64,000 nucleotides of DNA, taken from NCBI GenBank assembly GCA_028023455.1, contig JAQFVV010006337.1:248001-312000 (forward strand), read 5' to 3'. The notes beneath the pieces were generated by a model, which was given only the letters and a program-made list of their open reading frames with translations, made no database searches and was not told the DNA's origin. Source of the DNA: Epiperipatus broadwayi. Its lineage: Eukaryota > Onychophora > Udeonychophora > Euonychophora > Peripatidae. Each line of letters opens with the position of its first letter. Position 1 is the first letter of the stretch. This document shows positions 1 through 13,616 of the stretch, one piece after another. Both the position numbers and the translations under genes were made by a program.

Positions 1-790
1 TTTTGATTTTTGACTTTTGACTTAATATTTAACATGGCTTTTTTTTTTTCAATTTCAAAATGTGTAATAAATTTACTATAACTATTATTCAAAAGATTTT
101 AATAGATTTATAGTATGTTTGTGGTATAAAATATTACTTTTTTACTCATTTTATACTTTGTATCTGAAATGTGTTATTTTTGTTAAGAAATCTTTCTCTT
201 GAATTAAAGATTACTTGGAAAATATCTTAATAATAATTCTATGCATAAATTTAGAAAATCTAGCAACTTCTTTTAATGTTTATAAAAACTTGTTATGACA
301 ATATTATCAATGGATTTGGTAAATTATATTTAGATACTACTTTTCTCAACATAAAATATTATTAAGAATTACAACAGAAAATTTTAAAATCCTATAAAAT
401 TTATTTCCAATTAATCAACTTAAAAAACATACAACTTTTCACTATACATAAAAAATGCAATATGGTCCATTTGTAAGTGGTGATTTTTGTGATATTTACT
501 TCATTTGATATTACATATATTTTTTTGCTTTGTCATAGAAATTACAACTGCACCAAGCTATATATTTTTAATTTCCAGCTCTGTATGTGATATAAAAACA
601 AAATTAGTCTCTCTTTTAATTTTTACTTCAACAAAAAACTCAAACAAAAGAGCTATTGCAGGTTTAGTGAAAAACAATTTTGCCTCAGGAATTGACAATT
701 AATAGTAATTGATAATTATTGGTAACATCAAAGTTTAAAGATTATTTCTATTTACATGAATATTATCTCCTCATTTCCATTCTTTGTATA
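1..790. other. AT-rich stretch without recognisable gene
   Basis: Short open frames are present here but none has a recognisable domain, splice structure or composition different from its surroundings. No RNA gene or structured repeat was recognised. Confidence 0.6.
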
Positions 791-794
791 TCAT

Positions 795-925
795 CATCAT
801 CAACCATTATCAATCTACTTCAGGATGAAGGTCTCTCCAAGTTCAATCCATCTCTGATTTTTAGCTTCTCTTCTCCACATCACCCTGCACACTTTCGTAT
901 TTTAATCATCTATCTCACATGTGGT
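795..925 (+). repeat. Fragment of a dispersed repeat (CAGGATGAAGGTCTCTCC type)
   Basis: The block starts with ATCATCATCATCAACC, followed by a phrase CAGGATGAAGGTCTCTCC and then CACATGTGGTCTCTT. Similar wording is common in dispersed repeats of molluscan genomes (recollection, not a search). It abuts the LINE relic, whose protein similarity begins around 925. Confidence 0.35.
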
Positions 926-1393
926 CTCTTATCAGCACTTCAAAGAAAAACTAACAAAGCATAATGAATTCAAACCCCCAGAAAAGATTTTTTGGAAAAC
1001 CAGAAACAGAGACACCATTTGAAATAGAACATTTTGCACTTATTATAGCATCAATTCCAGGTACATGCCAAACAGGACCACCAGGAATTCCACACTTCAT
1101 TTTGTCACATCTCAGCCAGTTTATAAACACATACCTGTGCCAGATTGCAAACCAACTATCACAAAAGCTACAAGGGCTATATCCAGTTTCAATGGTCCCT
1201 TTCATTAAAAAACAAGCACCAATTACCACAGTCTTCAATCTGAGGCCAATCTTAATGGAGCCTTTGGGAATAAGTTTTAAAAGAAAAAATTGAACCATAT
1301 ATAATAAAACTAATATTACAATATCAGTAAATAAAAAAGGGATCAACAACAGGTCAAGCAGCACTAATATACAAAACAATCATTAACTCAATA

Positions 1394-1453
<60 letters not shown>

Positions 1454-3251
1454 TCCAATGGCCATGCAATTACATTTTGAACGTGCATTTGATTCAGTGC
1501 CAATCAAAACAATGTTAATTCAACTAAAAAAAAAAACAGAAATACCTTGCACAATCTTATATACAATCGCCAACCTGCTACTAAACAGATAAATTCACAT
1601 CACACTCAATGGCAGATCTTTATCATCCTTATACTTCAGCCAATCAATTCCACGAAGATCTCCACTCAGCACACTATTATTTACATTATATATAAACCCC
1701 CTGTTAGAGCAAATTAAAAAAAAAAAAATCCAAGGAATTCCAATTACAAACATCAACACATACATACCATGTATAGCTTAAATGGATAATGTCACAGTAT
1801 TTTTAAAATCAAAAAAGCAATTACTTATACTGCAGGAAATTATAAAAGAATATACAGAAAATTTCAGACTAAAGATCAACACCAACAAATCGGCTGCATG
1901 GGCAATATTTACAGGTAAATTAAACACACAGATATATCAAGGTAAACCCAGTATATTTCTGGTTTTCCCTTTCCACTTGGGCATGAATCAAATGAGAAAG
2001 TCAATAGAAAATAAACTTAAAGCAGAGGCAGAGAAAATCATGGAATCACTATCAAAATCCTATCTCTCAATCTACTCAAAATTATCTTTATACAATCAGC
2101 TTATTATGACAAAAATCACTTATTATTTGCCAATAATAAATCTCACAAAAGCATTTATTTCAGCAATTAACTCATCATGCAACAAGCTGCTATGAAAAAG
2201 AAAAGTAATAGCAATCTCAATAAAGCAAGTAAACCAACCAACAAAATGGAATGGCCTTGGACTGCATGCAATACAAACTTTCTACACCCAAAAAACAATA
2301 AATCTACTGATTGTCATATTTAAACAGTTTCCAAGCATTGAGCAAAACTAGAAATCATACCCACTAACTGACCCCTTCCCACAGATAATTATATAAATAC
2401 ACTATTGGTAAGTATTGGAAACACTAAAAACAAAATTACACTTAAGAACCCTATTAAATATACTTATTGGCAAATACATGATTTTCTATCTCAGAACCAA
2501 GAAGATAATAATAAGCTAACAGTACTGGGAATAGATAATATCCAGCCACTCAAAAAAATACAAAAGATGGCACCTAGAACAAAAATTGTTTGACTTTATC
2601 CTCAAACTGAATCTCAATGCTTTACCTACAGCACATTTCATTCGCTTCAGGAGATTCTACCTAAATGTTAGTCCAATATGTTCTTTGTGTCACAGGAAGA
2701 AAAAACACAAGAACATTTGATACACTACTATAGAGGCTTAGAAAAAGTTAGACAATTGATGTTGAACAATTATAGTAAAGATGTAACCACAATAGAAAAA
2801 ATGCTGAAAACATTCAAGGAAAACAAAATACCAACAATTCATGCAGCCACTTTCAGCTTATATGCCTTATGGTGTACCAGATGTACATTTACCTTAGAAA
2901 ACAATACAAGAAGACAGCCTAACACATATCATAACAAGCTAGAAAAACTTAAAGAAAGAGATAATCTTCTTGCACCACTGGACATTTTTGCCGGCACTTA
3001 GTCTCTCTTTAAAATAAGAGCAGCATTAGAATGGAAACACAAAATATAACCTCAGAAAAAATGAAAAGCCAGAATTGACCAATGGTAAGATCTGAACTAT
3101 GAAAACTATAACAATTACTAAAGACTCTAATAGTAAAATAAAAGTTTTTCTTTCTATAGTTAATGATGGATCCTAGTTTATTAATATATTATAGATTGTA
3201 CAACCTCATATTATGTAACCAATTTTTGCCTAATAAAGTTTGTTTTGAAAC
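925..3251 (+). pseudogene. Decayed L1/Tx1-type LINE, 5'-truncated copy
   Basis: Conceptual translation in several frames matches, block by block, the minus-strand LINE at 10715-13999. 964-1293 gives PETETPFE and LYPVSMVPFIKK, matching PETDTPIT and LYPIAMVPFNKK there. 1782-2195 gives the RT palm and thumb (DNVTVFLKSKKQLLILQE). 2678-3001 gives the C-terminal ALWCTRCTF block. It lacks the endonuclease and any ORF1, so it is 5'-truncated. It is dead: the YMDD catalytic box reads stop-M-D-N, with TAA at 1779-1781 and the second Asp changed to Asn. A (TA)n tract interrupts the RT at 1397-1451, and a frameshift splits the zinc knuckle after CSLCHR near 2690. The 3' end reads AATAAAGTTTGTTTTGAAAC, nearly as in the second copy, before the trinucleotide tail. 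Family placement is by motif recognition only. Confidence 0.85.
1397..1451. repeat. (TA)n microsatellite inside the LINE relic
   Basis: Uninterrupted TA dinucleotides lie between the RT N-terminal part and the downstream palm blocks of the LINE, so this is an expansion or insertion that postdates integration. Confidence 0.95.
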
Positions 3252-4308
<1,057 letters not shown>

Positions 4309-4322
4309 GATGTTTTGAAGTT

Positions 4323-4430
4323 GTTTTTTTAAGTGTCATAGCATCGGCCGGGACGCGAACCCGCAACCCGGGCAACTGCCTGCAAGTGCAAGGCAGTCGC
4401 GCTGACCTCTCGACCACCAATGCAAGACTT
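4323..4430 (-). mobile_element. tRNA-only SINE, copy 1, with 14 bp target duplication
   Basis: On the minus strand the element folds as a tRNA: acceptor stem GCATTGG with CCGATGC, D stem GTCG with CGAC, an A-box-like TGGTCGAGAGGT and a B-box-like GGTTCGCGTCCC. A short TATGACACTT tail and oligo(A) follow (the T tract at 4324-4330 on the + strand). The direct repeat GATGTTTTGAAGTT flanks it at 4309-4322 and 4431-4444, showing retroposition. It has almost no body beyond the tRNA part. The A box resembles Ser/Leu tRNAs, but the anticodon loop is expanded, so the parent tRNA is uncertain. Confidence 0.88.
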
Positions 4431-4444
4431 GATGTTTTGAAGTT

Positions 4445-6478
4445 TATATGTATTTCTTTAAAAAAAATATTTTTTTCATCTAATTCACTGCAATCCTAGT
4501 CTTTTATTTATCAACATTGTTTATTTTATATGTAATCTATGTACACATAAAAATTATTGACCTAATGAAATATTAAAATATTTGGATGAAATTTATCATA
4601 CATTCAAACATCCAGTCCTTTATTAGTTCAATCAATCGTTTTATTAAAACGAAATTACAAACATATCCATAAAAGCAAAACAAATATTTATCCAATAACA
4701 GTTCAGAGTATTTCATAATAATCCCAATAACTGGTCTACAGGATACATATATTAGGATCTAAATTATACATTTTCAAAACACACAATCAACCATCACTAA
4801 ATGCATTAAAATATAATATCAAAATATAATATCAAAAATCCATTATTTTATATCAAAATCATAAAACTACTTTTTCTAATTTCTCTTTTTTTTTTTTTTT
4901 GTTTGTTTGTTTGTTTGTTTGTTACAGTATAAAGTTCACTTAGAATTAATAAATAATGCATTAACTAGTGAAATGAATTTGTTTCTTGACTAAAATCTAC
5001 ATATCAAAAATACTAGTGTGTATCAGATATGTTTCTTCTTAAAACTCAAACTCTTTTATTTCTATTCAAAAATCCTATATTAATATTAATTAGTTCATTC
5101 CTAACTAAAATAATATAATCACTGATGAAGAATAAAAATTTGTATAATTTTTTCAGAGATATAATACACTTGTAGTTTTTCAAAAAGCAAAACATCATCA
5201 TCATACTCCTAATCCCATTTTTAAAAAAATATAGAAAAACAATGCCATTTTTTTCCAATTACATATTCTCTCTGCTTGGGAATTTGACTCCATTCCCAAT
5301 TTTTGCAAATATTTCAACACTATGATTTTCCATGGATTTTTTGTTTTTTATTGATCAAATTTTGCTACTAATTAAACACCAAAACCCTGGTTTAAATGTT
5401 TCATATTTTGCAACACATTCTTTAAGAATTAGTAATATAAATCCTTATTATTGATACTCTACTCAACATATTTTTGATATGGATGTTCTTGTTATACTTC
5501 TTTTACAGGAAAATTTACTTTCAAAATTGTTCACTAGTATATTCTTTTTAACTAATCTATCTGATAAAGCAGTTTCCTTCATATTATAGATTTTCCTCAA
5601 AATTCATTCATTTTCCTATGCAATTATCCATTTATCTATTCAAATTAATAAAAAAAAATACTCTTTTAATCAAAATCATAGATTCTCCTTTAAAAATATT
5701 TGTTTCTATTTATACCATAATTTTAGTAAAATGAATAACATTATTTAATATATCAACTTTCTTAATAATATATTCAATTCTCTCTATAGTCAAGATTGAT
5801 TTGAAATTAAAATAATAGCTCTCTCTCTCTCTCTCAGTTAACAAAATCCTATATATTCTAAATTTTATAATTTTATTTAATAGATATTTCTCTGTATATA
5901 CTTCTCCATATTTTAATTTTATGAAAGGTAAAGATAAATATGGGGTGATGGAATATCATCATCATTCCCAAAATGATGGTAAAATAAACAATGAGCATTC
6001 ATAAAAGCAATAATGAATTAACATTGCCAACTAACAAATAAATAAATATAAATTGAATGAGAATAAAAGAAATATGCAAATCAACATGGACTAAACAATA
6101 TATAGTTATACTAATAATAAATTATTACCTACAAGTTGTCCAGCATTAGACAAGAATAAGCTATAATATCACCATCAATTATACTAATAATAATCAAATC
6201 AAATGTCAAGCCTTGTGACTGGATCTAAAAGATTGCATTATTAACATGCTAAATATCTAGATACTGAAGTTAAATTTATGCTAGATATTTGTTAAAATGT
6301 AAATTTTAGCTATGGTGATTTCAAAACACTGCATATGACATAATTCCTTCTAGCAATGTTTTAGAAAGTGTCAAACTATTGAATACATCTGAAATGCTGC
6401 TTTAAATTATTTTATTTTTAAAATAAAATTTATATACTAGTAAGTATATATAATTAATGTAGATGTAATTAAAGGGGA
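4445..6478. other. AT-rich stretch, nothing recognised
   Basis: Contains a (GTTT)n tract near 4900-4922 and a short (CT)n near 5820-5836. No gene or transposon domain was seen. Confidence 0.6.
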
Positions 6479-6479
6479 T

Positions 6480-6650
6480 TTGAATCCAGACTTTCAAGTT
6501 CTCTTCAGTTATTCTTTCTACATAATATAACCAAAACACATGACCATGTACATGTGAAAAAGATAAATCTCCACCATACATATTTAATGCTGAACCAGCA
6601 CTTATCAGTTGGTCTGAATCATCATCTCTCATGCATATATTTTTAAAATA
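6480..6650. repeat. Dispersed repeat family C, copy 1
   Basis: Shares the ordered words CCAGACTTTCA, TGTGAAAAAGATAAAT and CAGTTGGTC...ATCATCTCT with blocks at 14620-14800 and 52948-53075, and part of this core with 41261-41450. On the minus strand the edge GGATTCAAATCCCC resembles a tRNA B box, but no full tRNA fold was found. Confidence 0.55.
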
Positions 6651-6879
6651 ATGTAAATTATAACATATGATGAACAAGTATTTCAGAATTGACAAATCTT
6701 TAGTTAAGTGTTTTATAATTTTTAAAACATTAATTATACATTATTCTTATTTTTTTTTAATAATTAAACTTATAATTATCTTACATATTTCAAAAAATTC
6801 TTACAATATATAATTTCTTATCATTAAGTATAAATAAATAGCAAAATTATACACCAACACATAGATATATGTACATGTA

Positions 6880-6880
<1 letters not shown>

Positions 6881-6919
<39 letters not shown>
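6881..6919. repeat. Homopolymer run of 39 C
   Basis: An uninterrupted C run followed by CACACACCCCC. The opposite strand is an equally long G run that could form quadruplex structures. Exact length in the true genome is uncertain because such runs are hard to sequence. Confidence 0.9.
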
Positions 6920-9479
6920 ACACACCCCCAACAATAATACCCACAAAAAAAACCCAAACGAAACGGTTCTCGATCTTCTTTTCATTGCAGCATAACACAA
7001 CACACAACATGTACCTATTTGTTAGTATTATGAATTCTTTGTTTCTTAAAATTTTATTATTATATTTAAATGGCTTTAATTCATTCTTTGTTTTGTCTAT
7101 ATTGTATCTAATGAGTGAATGCCCTGTGATGTACTATACTCCTTATCTCTGCTTACTATGAGATAATGAGAGACTATAGTCATGTGAAATAATTATATTA
7201 TTTTAGTATATATGTAAACACACAGATATTGAAATATAATACTTTTTTGTAATAAATGATGCAAAAATTTTAGCTATGATATAAACAGGTAACTACCAAT
7301 TAAAAGTGGTAGTGCATATTTAAACTATGGGATAGTTTTAACAATAACACTTGTCTGATCAATGATTATGTGGATTATTTTAACCTAATGCTTTTGTTGT
7401 GCAACTTAAAAGAATAGCCACTTTTGTAAACTTTTATGCTTAATTTCTTATAAAGAATAAACTTTTAATCTTCATAAATAATTTGCTTATTTCAATTTAT
7501 TCATTAGAATATTGACTTTACAAATAAACTGTAATATATTAACTTTGAAAATCAATATATAAAAAAAAGTAATGAACAAAAATAATAATCAGAACAAAGT
7601 GTTTCGTTTCAGCCCCTATAGCAAAACAAACATTTCTTAAATTAATAAAACTTAATAATCAACCAAATTTAAGTTAATATTAAACATTTGAATAAAGAAT
7701 GTATTCAAATAATTAAAATCATTTTTGAAATTTTAAAAATTCAATGTATAATTTAAAAAAGAAAAGTAACATTTATGATCTTGAAAAAAATCAATTTTGT
7801 TTTCTAAAACTCACTTTTTTATATCAGAATGTTTATATTTCTTGTAAAAACAATAATTAATACAGACTGAATCTAAATATTACAAATTCACCAAGAACAA
7901 ATAATTAACTTAATTTTACAAAAATAAAATAAACAACTTATACTGTTAATGGATAATTTTCAATTTCCAAATTTTAAATAAAAGCATCCAAGTGCAATGA
8001 TTGGATTGCATTAATGAGAAGCTTTTTCTTTTACCTGAAACTCTACCTCTTCCTTTTCTTCATTTCAAACCTTAACTTTTTTAAGCTTTCCCTCAATGAA
8101 GCTGTTATACAGATATTTTTATTGAAATTATTATAATTGAATATACATTTTAATTTCTGTTTCTTCATCAAATGCACAGAACTGCAAGTGAGTGGCTATT
8201 TTAAGTCCAATTGCAGCTCTTCATAACAATATTTCATTCCAGGGTCATATCATATACAAAAAAAGTTAATAATCAAACTGATATATGAATGGTAAATTAG
8301 TTACAGGTACTTTATATGTAACTTCTATGAAATTTCACCTCAATCCAAAAATCTCCATAGATAATAATTCTAAGAAGTTGTTATACTTCAAATTCTTACA
8401 CATATAAAGTAACTATATCCTATTTACTGCTCCTATCATCTTGAGTATTAAGCTAAAGGCAGTCCGTGATTAGCTTACAAAAGGCCAAAAAATACTCAGG
8501 TTATTTTTAAAGCATGTACTTTCAGTTTTCACTACCATATTTAATTGGTAGTTGCCCCACTATATTATAACTAAAATTCTTTCTTGTTTATGCCCATAAA
8601 AAAGTTTTTATTATATCTCAGATGTTTACATCTTAAATCTAGAAAAAAATATCTAATGTAACACATTTATATTAAATTCCATAAAAATGTACCAAAATCT
8701 CTCTGGTATTTTATCAAAGTCAAATAATTAAAAACTTACGCTTTATTAAATTTAAATTACTTTTTCACAGAAATATTTTAATTCTGTATTATGTCTTAGC
8801 AATATTCATATCATTCAAAAATTCAAATATTGAAACCTTAACCATAAATATTTGATTTAATAAAAAAAAAGTTGTGAAATAAAATTTTGATATTGTGTAG
8901 AATGTGTTTTTCCAATATTCATGTTATTCTTATAAGTTATGTGGAAGAGATTAAAAAACGACGATCATTTTCTGTTTCTTTGAAGTGCACTATATGCATA
9001 TAGAAATTTTCTAAATAAGAAAATCCGTGTTTCATATCTCTTCTCTTAATGTATTTATAAACACATAAAGATAGTTTTTTGCCTTCTAAATATACAAGAC
9101 ACATATTCTCTTGATGATTTTACACTGCCAATTTAATTTTAAACCTCATGTAACATCACAAGTTTTTTAGTGAAAGAATTGGAAAAAAAAAATTGATAAC
9201 TTTTTTTTCCCAGTGAAAGATTATATATATCTAAATGTTTTAACGCAATTTCTAGTTCTCATGCATATTTTTTAAGTAAGCAGCATAAAAAAAATATTAA
9301 AAAAAGAGGGGACTATTTTGAGAAATTAGAACTACAACTTTTATTATATTTGTATTATAGTTTTTCTATGACCACTTTTTTTTATAAACATTACCTTTAT
9401 TCTCATTTTCTAACAGTAATGCCTGTTTTACAGCAAACTAAATAAAACTAAACTCTCAAAGATTAAACGTTCTCCTAAC
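6920..9479. other. AT-rich stretch, nothing recognised
   Basis: No coding or structured element was recognised on either strand up to the ribozyme repeat at 9496. Confidence 0.6.
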
Positions 9480-9495
9480 AATATGTATGCAGCCA

Positions 9496-10109
9496 ATAAA
9501 CATCACATGACTACCTCCTCTTATGCTTGTGTATAACTGTTGTTAAAACAGGCAAAACTCACCATATATATTGCCACACACAATTAAGCTAAAGTAATCA
9601 ATGGATGCCAGAAGGCTTGTGCATAAAATCCCCATCTAGTGCCTACTCATCCAATATCCCCAGACTAGTTTCTGGCTTATGGCCTTCATCAGTTAGGAGC
9701 CTTGGATCTGACAGCACTGCATCTAGATCTTAGGATCTAATGCAACCCTCCAGCAACCACCTTTGATCTCCATTTAACTACAAAACTATGAGTCTTAAAT
9801 TGAAAACACCTTGATGTTTTCAATCCAAGCCTGTTAGCTTATATAGTCATATGGGTCTGAACCCAGTTTAGTCTCCATACATTTTGGTGTCTTTTGTTTT
9901 TTAATAACCATAGCCACCACTATCCTATTAGGCAGGATTGATTTTAAGCCAATAAACATCACATGACCACCACCTTTTATGCTTGTGTATAACTGTTGTT
10001 AAAACAGGCAAAACTCACTATATATATATATATATTGGCACACGCAGCAAGCTGGAGTAATCAATGCTTGCTGTGTGTGGCTATATATAGAGTGAGTTTT
10101 GCCTGTTTT
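9496..10109 (-). mobile_element. Retrozyme-like repeat family A, locus A1
   Basis: Non-coding element of about 1.3 units; the word TTAAAACAGGCAAAACTCAC recurs at 9543 and 9999, giving a 456 bp period. It carries a hammerhead core on the minus strand at 9657-9698. A 16 bp direct repeat AATATGTATGCAGCCA brackets it at 9480-9495 and 10110-10125, as expected for insertion by target-primed reverse transcription. Part of that repeat (AGCCA) also occurs inside the family, so the true duplication may be 11-16 bp. The right end is a short inverted fragment, giving a terminal hairpin. Related copies lie at 41587-42423, 46537-47010 and 47575-47815. The retrozyme assignment is inference from ribozyme, size, tandem order and target duplication. 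Confidence 0.7.
9657..9698 (-). ncRNA. Hammerhead ribozyme-like motif, family A locus A1
   Basis: Read on the minus strand: stem I UCCUAA with UGGGGA (one A-G mismatch and one wobble), core CUGAUGA, stem II GGC-CAUAA-GCC inside an A-A mismatch, core GAAA, tiny stem III AC-UA-GU, and a GUC cleavage triplet. All invariant core bases are present. The non-canonical pair closing stem II makes activity uncertain. Confidence 0.65.
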
Positions 10110-10111
10110 AA
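9999..10111. repeat. Terminal hairpin of A1
   Basis: TTAAAACAGGCAAAACTCAC is mirrored by GTGAGTTTTGCCTGTTTTAA around a core with partly complementary TATA and GCAAGC/GCTTGC blocks. The right half is the plus-orientation end of the same repeat unit, so this is an inverted junction of two copies. Confidence 0.85.
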
Positions 10112-10125
10112 TATGTATGCAGCCA

Positions 10126-10714
<589 letters not shown>

Positions 10715-10962
10715 TTTCAAAGCAAAACTTTATTGAGTCTAAAAAGTTACACAGTCACATCTAGTAATATATTGATTTTTTACAAATGAAAAACAAATTA
10801 CAACTTTCAGTATATAAGTCTTTATCTTTTCTGCATACTTTTTTTTCTTCTTGTTTTTAAATTTGGCCTTCTATTTAGTTCAGTTTATGCTTGCATTTTT
10901 TTAAAGTTGGAAAAAATGCTGATGTTAAAAATGTCATCATCTATCTTATTGGCCTTTATATT

Positions 10963-12318
10963 TCATAGACTGGATCTTTGTTTCAAGTGTGACCATGTGG
11001 CTGCAAATATATCTGGTTGAGCTAGGATGCTGTCTCTTTTTCTTAACAGTTCTAGTTTTATTGAATATGTTGCTGGGTGGCGTCGAGGGTTATTGGCAAG
11101 TGCAAAAGTGCATCTGGTGCACCAGTAGGCATAAAGGCTGTATGTTGCTGCACGAATAGCAGGGTTGTTGCCTTTTTTAAACATATTTATTATTTCATCA
11201 ATTGAAATAATAGCCTTTCTGTATGTGGTAAACATTGTGCAATGTATTGTTTCTAGGGCACTGCAGGAATGAAGAAAATGATCTTGTGTCTCTTCTTCTC
11301 TATGACATAGCCCGCACATGGGGTCTATATTTGTATAGAATACACGAAATCTAAGGAAATGGGTTGTGGGTAGAGCATTGAGATTAAGCTTAAGTAGAAA
11401 ATCAAATAATTTTGGTTCTAATGACCATTTTCTGAATTGTTGCAGTAGTTGCCTGTTGTCTATTCCAAGAACTGATGGATGTAGATTAGGTGTCTGGTTT
11501 GGATATAGTATATTATAAATGTCCCAGTATGTATACTTGTTGTCATTATTGAGTGATATTTCATTGAATATTGGCTTGAGTTCTTCAATCAGTGTGGATA
11601 GATATCCATATGAAGGAGGTGGTCTGTCTGTGGGTATTATACTGATTACACACTCCAGGTCTGGAAATCTTTTTATGGTTGCTGTTATTAGATTTATTGA
11701 TTTCTTTGTGTAAAAAACATTGATTGTATGGAGTCCAAGTCCATTGCTATGTGGTGGTCTGCTCAGATTTTTTAAAGAGATTGCCACTGTCTTTCTCTTC
11801 CATATTAGTTTGTTACAGAGTGACGAGATTTTAGATATGAATGTTTTTGCAAATTTAATTGTAGGTGTATAGTATCTAATTTTTGTAGTTATAAGTTGAT
11901 TAAATAGTGCTACCTTTGCATATATTGACAGGTATGACTTTTCAAGTGAGGCTGTGATTTTTTCAGCATCTATTTTTAATTTATTTTGAATTTTTTGCCT
12001 CATTCCATTGGTTCCAAGGTAGAATGGGAAACCAAGGAAAGCAGATGGTTTACCATTAAACATCTCTGTACAGTGCTTGCCTGTGTATATTGACCATGCA
12101 GCAGTTTTATTTGTGTTAATTTTTAAATTAAAATTTGAGGTATAATTCTTGATTATCTCTTGTAATATGGGGAGGTTCTTTTTAGAGGGGAGGAAAACGG
12201 TTACATCATCCATATAGGCTATGCATGATATATTTAAAGCAGTGTTTGGAATTTGAATGCCTTTTATTTTTTTCTGTATCTCTATTAATAGAGGATTTAT
12301 ATATATTGTAAAGAGCAA
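10963..12318 (-). CDS. LINE reverse transcriptase palm/thumb and C-terminal domain (open remnant)
   Basis: 451 codons, entered by frameshift from the upstream RT part, so the first Met is not a natural start. Residues 35-38 are the catalytic YMDD, followed by VTVFLPSKKNLPILQEII. NGLGLHTINVFY and the KLNALPTTHFLRFRVF-like region follow. C335, C338, H347 and C352 form a CX2CX8HX4C knuckle typical of L1/Tx1-type C-termini. The end has AYWCTRCTFALANNPRRHP, shared with the copy at 2678-3001. Together with upstream blocks it would copy element RNA at a nicked target. Both catalytic aspartates are intact, but the element cannot be expressed as one protein because of upstream breaks. Confidence 0.85.
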   Translation of the reverse strand: MLFTIYINPLLIEIQKKIKGIQIPNTALNISCIAYMDDVTVFLPSKKNLPILQEIIKNYTSNFNLKINTNKTAAWSIYTGKHCTEMFNGKPSAFLGFPFYLGTNGMRQKIQNKLKIDAEKITASLEKSYLSIYAKVALFNQLITTKIRYYTPTIKFAKTFISKISSLCNKLIWKRKTVAISLKNLSRPPHSNGLGLHTINVFYTKKSINLITATIKRFPDLECVISIIPTDRPPPSYGYLSTLIEELKPIFNEISLNNDNKYTYWDIYNILYPNQTPNLHPSVLGIDNRQLLQQFRKWSLEPKLFDFLLKLNLNALPTTHFLRFRVFYTNIDPMCGLCHREEETQDHFLHSCSALETIHCTMFTTYRKAIISIDEIINMFKKGNNPAIRAATYSLYAYWCTRCTFALANNPRRHPATYSIKLELLRKRDSILAQPDIFAATWSHLKQRSSL

Positions 12319-12323
12319 GGCAC

Positions 12324-12982
12324 TTAGGGGGGATCCTTGTGGGATGGATTGACTCGGTCTGAAGGCTGGTCATTTTTTCCATTCAATGTGATGTGAATTT
12401 CACGGCTGAGTAGCAGTAGGGATGGAGGTGTTGTTTTTTTCAGCACGTCTAATAATTTGGCTATAGGCACCGAGTCAAAAGCTGCCTCAATGTCTAGTTG
12501 AACTATAATTGGTGCATATTTCTTTCTTTTTTTTACTACTTCGATAATTGTTTTGTACATTAAGGCACCCTGGCCAATGGATGATCCTTTTTTGGCATAT
12601 TGTGCTGATGATAACACAGGGAGTATGTGTTGTTCTATTTTTCCCTTATCACTCTTTCAAGAATTTTTATTCCTAAAGGTCCCATTGAAATTGGTCGTAG
12701 ATTAGATAAAGATGATATTGCTGTTGGTTTTTTGTTAAATGGAACCATTGCAATTGGGTATAGACTTTGTATGTTGTAAATTTTTTGGGATATGTAATTG
12801 GCTAGATCACACAGGTATTTTGCTGTGAAGTGACTAAGATGTTTGAACACAAATTTGAGAATTCCTTGTGGTCGTGGGTGACATGTGTTTGTTATTGTTG
12901 CAAGTTGAAATACAATGTCAGTTGTTGTTATTGGTGTGTCTGTTTCAGGGTCTCCAAATATGTCTTCATTTCGTATGTACAC
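12324..12982 (-). pseudogene. LINE reverse transcriptase N-terminal region (two frames)
   Basis: 12982-12635 encodes EDIFGDPETDTPIT and LYPIAMVPFNKKPTAISSL, then LRPISMGPLGIKILERVI, the RT finger motifs. 12617-12324 encodes IVQLDIEAAFDSVP, the palm motif with the first catalytic Asp. Between them one base is missing at an A-run near 12626; a further one-base shift near 12370 leads into SIPQGSPLSALLFTIYINP and the YMDD frame. Confidence 0.82.
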
Positions 12983-13616
12983 TCTCTGTTTTTGCAGTTT
13001 TTTTTTTAAAGTGTTGATATATTGGGTTTATCATGTTATGTCCAGCTGTTATAGAGCCATCTATTTCAAGTGCCATAGGCACTCTGACTGTGGATGGGTA
13101 TCCCAATGCCCACTGTATGTATGCTCTGGTCCAAGTATGTTGTTGGGTAAGGCATATTTTTTTCTTTTTTATTACTACATATTGCTTTAGTGTATTGCAT
13201 GTATTGTTGTACATTTCTGTAAGTTTTTTAATTTGTGTTTGATTATCTGTAGTTGGTCTGGAAATGGTTATTCTTTTATGTAGTTCATCTGCCAATGCTA
13301 ATAATATGGTGGGGGGTGTTGAGTTGCAGGTAATATGATTGATGTTGAAAGAAAGTATATTGGTAAATGCTATATACTTTTGTACTGGATCGAGTGACAT
13401 GTTTTGAAGTTTTTGGAGCATTATATATGTTTCTGAATATAAGAATTCAGTTGTTTGTGCTGGAAGAAGTATTCGTATAATCTTTTGGAGGGTTATTGTT
13501 GTATTTTGTATTTTTGTTAGGTCGAGGGTGATGAACTGAGCAGCATGATCTGAAATTATGGATGGACAGAGTTCAAGATTAAAATAATGATGTAACATTG
13601 GTGAGTAGAAACACAA
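12966..13616 (-). pseudogene. LINE endonuclease end and linker
   Basis: The start of this 216-codon frame reads CFYSPMLHHYF and then SIISDHAAQFITLDL. The SDH triplet is the conserved C-terminal catalytic motif of apurinic-type LINE endonucleases. The remainder is linker to the RT, ending at a homopolymer frameshift near 12980. Confidence 0.75.

Noticed and set aside
964-1379. Minus-strand 142-codon frame opposite the LINE relic
   Set aside because: The plus strand matches LINE protein blocks in the same region; the antisense frame has no family resemblance.
4331-4430. Functional tRNA gene
   Set aside because: Repeated three times with oligo(A) and target duplications, a weakened T stem and an abnormal anticodon loop: a SINE.
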